64,000 bases of DNA, taken from the NCBI RefSeq assembly GCF_000235425.2, contig NZ_KI912266.1:3043671-3107670 (forward strand). The letters run 5' to 3'. Position 1 is the first letter of the stretch; each line of letters begins with the position of its first letter. A program made the translations under genes and the position numbers. Shown in pieces: positions 57,298 through 64,000 of this stretch. The notes beneath the pieces were generated by a model. It ran no database searches and was not told the DNA's origin. It saw nothing but the letters and a program-made list of their open reading frames with translations. This stretch comes from Pseudofrankia saprophytica. Lineage in GTDB: Bacteria > Actinomycetota > Actinomycetes > Frankiales > Frankiaceae.

Positions 57298-58040
57298 GAG
57301 CGGAAACGGTCAGAAGTCGAACGAGCCACCACGGGCCGTCCAAACCATCCCGGCTAGAGATGTCCTGGCTGAGCCAGTCAGACGAAGCCGGCCACGCCGC
57401 CCGATATCGGCCCAACGGGTGCTACCCGCGGGTTCACCGCTGGCTGCCCTTCCCTACCGGTGACACCCCAAACTTTGGGCAGGATCGCGCCCCGCCGATA
57501 AACATGACGCGAATCATTATCGCGTGACGGCTCACCTGTACGGGCATGACGCCGAGATGTCTGGCTTCACCATATTCTTCGGGCGAGGAAGGTGTGAAGC
57601 ATCGACCGCCCGTCTCCGCCTCGCGCCATGGGGCCGCCGGGTCGATCGGAGCCGCCACGTTTTGTGGACGGTAGGCACGGGATCCCAATGTGGGACCGCC
57701 CACACGCACGCGGCCCGGGGTGAGAACGCCACGTCCAGGCCGCGAGGTCGCAACGGCGAACGCCCTCGTTCCCGACCCGGACGCCGCTCAACATGGGCGA
57801 AGATCTGCACGGTCCGGTTTCGCTTCGCGTTAAAGCGCCCACCGCGGGATGAACATTCACCAGCGAGCGCTCCAACCGGATGCCCCACGGGCCCGGTGCG
57901 GTGCGTCGGGCCGGCGCGATCGGCGTGCACACGCTCCGCTCCCCGGCGGGGGAGCAGCCCTTGGCGAGGCGGCACGTTCCGCCGGACGTCACCGGGACGT
58001 AGGCAGGCCCCTGACGCCGGCCAGACAGGCAGGAGAGATC
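57298..58040. other. Divergent intergenic region upstream of dnaK
   Basis: No supported gene. It must contain the promoter of the minus-strand chaperone operon, and that of the plus-strand SRPBCC gene near its right end (AGGAGAG precedes that ATG). I searched by eye for the HspR HAIR repeat (CTTGAGT-N7-ACTCAAG) and for a CIRCE repeat and found neither. Composition around 57480-57540 is less GC-rich. Confidence 0.4.
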
Positions 58041-58770
58041 ATGAGTACTCGGCTGCCGCACGACGACGGGCGATCCAGGCGGTTCGGCCCGGTCGAGCGG
58101 CCCGGCGACAGCGAGCGCCGCGAGCCTGGCGAACGGCTCAGCCGGGTTGGACGGCCCGGTGCGGAGTTCCTCCGCACCGCCCTCGGTTGGTTCAGTCTGG
58201 GTCTCGGCGCCACCGAGATCGGCGCTCCGCACTCGCTGGCCAGAACGCTTGGCGTCGACGACTCGGCCACGAACCGGTCTGTTCTGCGGTTGTTCGGGGT
58301 TCGGGAGGTCTCGGCCGGGGTCGGGGTTTTCGTGAGCAGATGCCCGGAACGCGCGCTGTGGGGTCGGGTCGCGGGAGACGTGCTGGATCTCTCGGCGCTC
58401 GGGCTCGCGTTGAGCCGGTACCGCTTCCATCCTCGGAGCGCGACCCGGCTGAGCGTCGCCACCGCGGCGGTCGTCGGCTGCACGGCGCTGGATGTGATCG
58501 CCGCCAGAAAGCAGGCCGCCATGACCGAGGCGGAACGCAGGACAGCCGGGTCCAGGCACCCGGTGCATGCGACGGCGAACGCCACCATCCGGCGGTCTCC
58601 GACGGAGCTCTACGAGGCTTGGCATGACTTCGAGCGGCTGCCGAGATTCATGTACCACCTGGACTCGGTGCGGGTTGTCGACGGGCATTCGCACTGGAAG
58701 GCCAAGGGTCCGGCGGGGACTCACGTCGAGTGGGACGCCGAGGTCGTCGAGGACGGCCCGGCGAGGAAAG
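58041..58770 (+). pseudogene. SRPBCC/cyclase-like membrane protein, 3'-truncated
   Basis: From the ATG (MSTRLPHDDGRSRRFGPVER) the protein has hydrophobic helices (EFLRTALGWFSLGLGATEIG, LDLSALGLALSRY) and then the start of an SRPBCC lipid-binding domain ([40 protein letters not shown]). Homology breaks after EVVEDGPAR, near 58765, and the frame then runs out of phase into an alcohol dehydrogenase gene. A deletion removed the 3' part of this gene. Confidence 0.75.
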
Positions 58771-59083
58771 CGACCGCCCCTTCGCGCTGCGGCAGGCGAT
58801 CCGCAACTGCCGCAACGGCGGAACGGTCTCCGTCATCGGCGTGTACGGCGGCTTCGTCGACAAGTTCCCGATGGGGTCACTGATGAATCGTGGGCTGACC
58901 CTGCGGGCGGGGCAGTGCCACGTTCAGCGGTACACCAAGCCGCTACTCGAACGCATCCAGGCCGATCAGCTCGACCCGAGCTTCGTCATCACCCATCGCA
59001 TGGGCCTTGACGATGCGCCCTCCGCCTTCGAGACCTTCCTCAACAAGGAGGACGAGTGCGTCAAGGCCGTCCTGACGCCCTGA
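58770..59083 (+). pseudogene. Zinc-dependent alcohol dehydrogenase, C-terminal fragment
   Basis: The frame [40 protein letters not shown] and [20 protein letters not shown] is the C-terminal end of an MDR-type alcohol or formaldehyde dehydrogenase. About 300 N-terminal residues with the zinc sites and most of the Rossmann fold are missing. It starts exactly where the SRPBCC gene is cut, indicating a single deletion that fused two neighbouring genes. Not functional. Confidence 0.78.
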
Positions 59084-59173
59084 CCGCCGCCAGCCGGCGT
59101 GTCCCGCCAGGCGCCGCGGGAACTCTTCGACGCTGGCCCACCCCACATGAGACACGCTCCCAAGGGATCTGCC

Positions 59174-60328
59174 ATGGCCACGACGCGGTCGCCGACCACC
59201 GCGCCGGACCCGGTCGTCCTGGCCTGTGACCCGGGATCATCGAGCCTGCGGCTGGTCCTGGCCGGGCCCGGAGATCGGGTCGTAGCCAGCCGCCACCTCG
59301 AGCAGCCGCCCGGATCGCCGGCAGCGGCCGCGGCGGTCGACGCATTTCTCAGCGAGGTCGTATCGCGGCCGGTGCGCGCCGTGGGCTACCGGCTGGTGCA
59401 CGGTGGTCCGGCCCTGACCAGGCCTTCTCTGGTGGACGACGAGGTGCTGCGCGAGGTCAGGGCGGTCGCCGGTCTGGCGCCCCTTCACCTGCCGCCCACG
59501 CTCGACCTGCTGGACAACCTGCGGCGCAGGCTGCCGGACGTGCCGCACGTGGTCTGCCCGGACTCCGCGTTCCACCGGGGGCTGCCGGTGGTCGCGGCCA
59601 CCCTGGCGCTGCCCGCCCCGTGGCGGGAGAAGTATCACCTGCGCCGTTTCGGTTTCCACGGGCTCTCCTACGCCTGGGCGCTGCGGCGCACCGGGGACCT
59701 GCTGGGTCGGCGGCCGGATGGACTGCATCTCGTCATGGCCCACCTGGGGGGTGGCGCGTCGGTGACCGCGGTCCGGGACGGCCTCAGTGTCGACACGTCG
59801 ATGTCGATGACGCCGTTGGATGGCGTGCCGATGTGTACCCGGTCGGGTGCGATCGACCCGGGTGTGCTGCTGTGGCTGCTCGAGGGCGACCGGCTGACCC
59901 TGCGGGAGGTCACCGACGGCCTCTACCATCGGTCGGGCCTGCTCGGCCTGTCCGGCCTCTCGGACGACACCCGGGACCTGGTCGTCGCCGCGGACTCCGG
60001 CGACGAGGCGGCGCGCCTGGCGCTCGATCACTACAGCCACCGGCTCTGTCGCGAGATCGCGGCGGCGAGCGCCAGTCTCGACCGCCTCGACGCTCTTGTC
60101 CTGACCGGCGAGATCGGCTGGGACCAGCCCGAGATCCGCACCGCTGTGTGCGCGGGCCTGGGCATCCTCGGTGTCCGGCCTCCCATCCGCGACCGGCTCG
60201 ACGCCGATGGACCGGTAAGCGCGCCGGACGCCCCCGTCCCCGTGCTGGTCATCGAACCCCGCGAGGACCTCGAGCTCGCCCGCGAGACCCTCGCCGCGCT
60301 CGCCGCCCTTGACGACCGGAGTCTTTGA
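59174..60328 (+). CDS. ackA: Acetate (or propionate) kinase family protein
   Basis: A 384-residue ASKHA-fold kinase. Visible motifs are ACDPGSSSLRLVLAGPGDRV, RLVHGGPAL, RRFGFHGLSYAWALRR, LVMAHLGGGASVTAVRDGLS and MTPLDGVPMCTRSGAIDPGV. It interconverts acetyl phosphate and acetate with ADP/ATP; members of this shorter subfamily may prefer other acyl phosphates. The ATG follows the end of the broken alcohol dehydrogenase. No phosphotransacetylase gene is near. Confidence 0.85.
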   Translation: MATTRSPTTAPDPVVLACDPGSSSLRLVLAGPGDRVVASRHLEQPPGSPAAAAAVDAFLSEVVSRPVRAVGYRLVHGGPALTRPSLVDDEVLREVRAVAGLAPLHLPPTLDLLDNLRRRLPDVPHVVCPDSAFHRGLPVVAATLALPAPWREKYHLRRFGFHGLSYAWALRRTGDLLGRRPDGLHLVMAHLGGGASVTAVRDGLSVDTSMSMTPLDGVPMCTRSGAIDPGVLLWLLEGDRLTLREVTDGLYHRSGLLGLSGLSDDTRDLVVAADSGDEAARLALDHYSHRLCREIAAASASLDRLDALVLTGEIGWDQPEIRTAVCAGLGILGVRPPIRDRLDADGPVSAPDAPVPVLVIEPREDLELARETLAALAALDDRSL

Positions 60329-60447
60329 GCCCATGCGTAGAGCGCACCACAGCAAAGAGCTGCCCGAGCCCATGGGCCGCCGGGGGATCGCCGGCCGGCG
60401 GGGTCGGTGCGCTGCTGGGCCGCCGGCATCCGCCTGGAGACCTGTCG

Positions 60448-62151
<1,704 letters not shown>

Positions 62152-62537
62152 GGGCTTCTCCGATGCGGGTGTGCCGCGGGGCGGTCTCGGGAGCCGGCAA
62201 CCGCGGCCGTCCTTGGTCCCTGTCGCTGTGCCGCTACCGGACTTCGGCAGTTCGCGACATCCAGCACCGCATCTCGGCAGCAATCCGAAACCCGGCCAGA
62301 TGACATACGTTGCCAATGACGGACATCCGTCTCGTGTTAGACCGAACGCACCAGGCTCGAAGCCCCGAATATTGGCCGATGCTACCCACTTCATCGACCC
62401 GTACACGTCGACTGGCCACGTCCTGTCCGACTACCACCAAGACCACCGGGTAAACCAAGCTAGGTCGCGCCGAGGGTACACATTCGGCTTTTTTCCGTGC
62501 TAGCCGTAAGTGCGCATGTGTTCGGAACGTCGAGGAG
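62152..62537. other. Intergenic stretch before the aldehyde dehydrogenase fragment
   Basis: No gene is supported. The first part probably contains the promoter of the minus-strand flavoprotein gene. The plus-strand end abuts the interior of a broken aldehyde dehydrogenase without a start signal. Confidence 0.35.
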
Positions 62538-63254
62538 GCCGAGAGCGGCAGCGACCCGTTCATCGTGCTCGATGACAACAACCTCGACCGCACCGTCGAA
62601 GCGGCCCTGGTCGGCCGCCTGCACAACATGGGGCAAAGCTGCGTCAGCGCCAAGCGGGTGATCGTGGTATCCGAGGTATTCGACCGGTTCGTGACCGCGC
62701 TGGCCGAACGGATGCTCAAGCTGGTTCCGGGCGACCCCGTTGACGAGGCCACCACGCTGGCACCAGTGTGCTCCGAGCAGGCCGCCCAGACGCTGGTGGA
62801 CCAGGTCCGCGACGCGCTGGACAAGGGAGCGACCGCGGTCGTCGGCGGCGGGCACGCCGACCACCCCGGAGCGTTCGTGCAACCCACGGTCCTCGTCGGC
62901 GTGACGCCGAAGATGCGCGCCTTTCGCGAAGAGCTGTTTGGACCGATCGCGGTCGTCTATCGGGTACAAGACGATGACGAGGCGGTCTCCTTGGCGAACG
63001 ACTCGCCTTACGGTCTCGGCGGTGCGGTATTCAGCAGCGACATCTCCCGGGCGCGTGCAGTCGCCAGCCGGATCGAGAGCGGGATGGTGTGGATCAACCA
63101 TCCGACGTCCTCCGAGCCGGAACTGCCCTTCGGCGGCATCAAGCGGTCCGGCTATGGCCGAGAGCTGTCTCACCTCGGCATCAAGGAGTTCGCCAACCGG
63201 AAGCTGATCGTGACGATGGGGACGGACGCGCCGATCACCGACGCTTTGGGCTGA
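62538..63254 (+). pseudogene. Aldehyde dehydrogenase, 5'-truncated
   Basis: The frame carries [40 protein letters not shown] with the catalytic Cys, [20 protein letters not shown] and [20 protein letters not shown], the C-terminal half of an NAD(P)-dependent aldehyde dehydrogenase of the succinate-semialdehyde type. The N-terminal cofactor-binding half is absent; full-length enzymes have about 460-500 residues. The missing part suggests a deletion like the one at 58.77 kb. Confidence 0.82.
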
Positions 63255-63429
63255 CGCCTGCTCGGACGATGTGCCCCAACTACCCCGGCCCAGCGTCTCC
63301 TCGTCTCGCAAGCTTGGTCTGACGTCGACGACCGCGCACGCACGGTACACGTCGTCGTAGGGGTTCCCCCGCGCCGTCTGCGAGCATGGTGGGTGTGCGT
63401 TTGTTGGAGGACTCGACGGGCCGCGCGCG

Positions 63430-63942
63430 ATGACGCACCCCATACCAAGGCCTGAACGAGATCGCGACGACGGCGGCCGGGCGCGGAACGCGCGGCCGCG
63501 CGACGGGCTGGGCAGACCGCTGCCACGAGGCGCCGAGGGGGTCGTGTGGCAGTCCGAAGTCGTGGGGTACTCGCCGGATGAGGCCTTGACGGCGGCGCAG
63601 CGGCTGCTCGATGCGGGAATGCCGTTCCACGCCCACGAGGTCCTGGAAAACACCTGGAAGACCGCGCCACCCGACGAGCGCGCATTGTGGCGGGGATTGG
63701 CTCAGTTCGCGGTCGGCCTCACCCACGCGGCGCGCGGCAACGCTAGGAGCGCGGTGGCGCTGCTGTCGCGGTCGGTTGACGCCATCGCCCCGTACGCGGC
63801 CGCCGCGCCGCATGGCATCGACGTCGTCGGGCTGGTTGCGTGGGCGCGCGCGCGAACCGGGGATCTCGCTTCGGACGCGGCCCAGGCTCTCCGGCCGCCG
63901 CCGCTGCGCCGGCACCCCCCTCGCCCCGCCCTTCCCGGGTGA
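63430..63942 (+). CDS. DUF309-family protein
   Basis: A 170-residue protein. After a charged N-terminal stretch, the core AQRLLDAGMPFHAHEVLENT, WKTAPPDERALWRGLAQFAV and GLTHAARGNARSAVALLSRS matches DUF309, a small helical domain with conserved His and Glu in FHAHEVLE that may bind a metal. The C-terminal Pro/Arg-rich end is of low complexity. Function unknown. The start is the ATG after CGCGCG; no strong ribosome binding site is present. Confidence 0.75.
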   Translation: MTHPIPRPERDRDDGGRARNARPRDGLGRPLPRGAEGVVWQSEVVGYSPDEALTAAQRLLDAGMPFHAHEVLENTWKTAPPDERALWRGLAQFAVGLTHAARGNARSAVALLSRSVDAIAPYAAAAPHGIDVVGLVAWARARTGDLASDAAQALRPPPLRRHPPRPALPG

Positions 63943-64000
63943 GCGTCCGGGCGGCCAGCTCGGCGCGGAAGCCAGGGCGCGCCGCCCCCGGCAGTGACGA

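Noticed and set aside
57298-57540. HAIR or CIRCE operator for the dnaK operon
   Set aside because: Neither consensus could be found by eye on either strand; only the hairpin over the ribosome binding site is evident.

Overview
The window is GC-rich actinomycete DNA, most like Frankia or a close relative. That placement rests on protein style, gene families and the density of insertion-sequence debris; no rRNA or tRNA marker is present. It alternates between intact functional blocks and decayed, transposon-rich accessory DNA.

Layout. 1-10.7 kb: tandem 396-aa paralogues of unknown function, an intact IS5-family element (perfect 20-bp ends, TCA target duplication), a Mut7-C protein, integrase and resolvase remnants, and an IS3-family element interrupted by a second IS with perfect 14-bp ends and a CTTGG duplication. 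11.3-22.1 kb: a four-gene block of a 469-aa unknown protein, a 2,116-aa beta-rich protein with Fn3-like ends, and two tandem paralogues carrying an M35/aspzincin-like HExxH + TIDFxY signature. 22.7-25.4 kb: debris (TIGR02680/JetC-like SMC fragment, IS256 and IS6 remnants), a GNAT acetyltransferase and a two-gene nucleotidyltransferase module. 25.5-36.2 kb: a coherent cluster with a LysR regulator, two SDRs, a sulfotransferase overlapping cysD, a cysN-cysC fusion, cysQ, a truncated LLM gene, a DUF1214-like protein and a cis-prenyltransferase. The cluster makes PAPS, uses it and recycles the product. 36.4-50.1 kb: repeats, a ferritin-like protein, MerR/hsp20, a frameshifted J-domain gene, a 905-aa metallopeptidase-like protein with one intact and one degenerate catalytic repeat, an IS256 element, a damaged copy of the nucleotidyltransferase module, a chimeric NUDIX ORF and a DUF1931 protein. 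50.5-57.3 kb: a chaperone operon, dnaK-grpE-cbpA-cbpM-clpB, on the minus strand; the dnaK ribosome binding site lies in a hairpin. 58.0-64 kb: broken SRPBCC, alcohol dehydrogenase and aldehyde dehydrogenase genes, acetate kinase, a cNMP-binding/thioredoxin-reductase-like flavoprotein and a DUF309 protein.

The least explained parts are the 11.3-22.1 kb block with its giant protein and paired putative metallopeptidases, and the catalytic/degenerate metallopeptidase at 40.6-43.4 kb. All these proteins lack an obvious signal peptide. Many genes are truncated, frameshifted or fused, so individual pseudogene calls should be checked for sequencing error.
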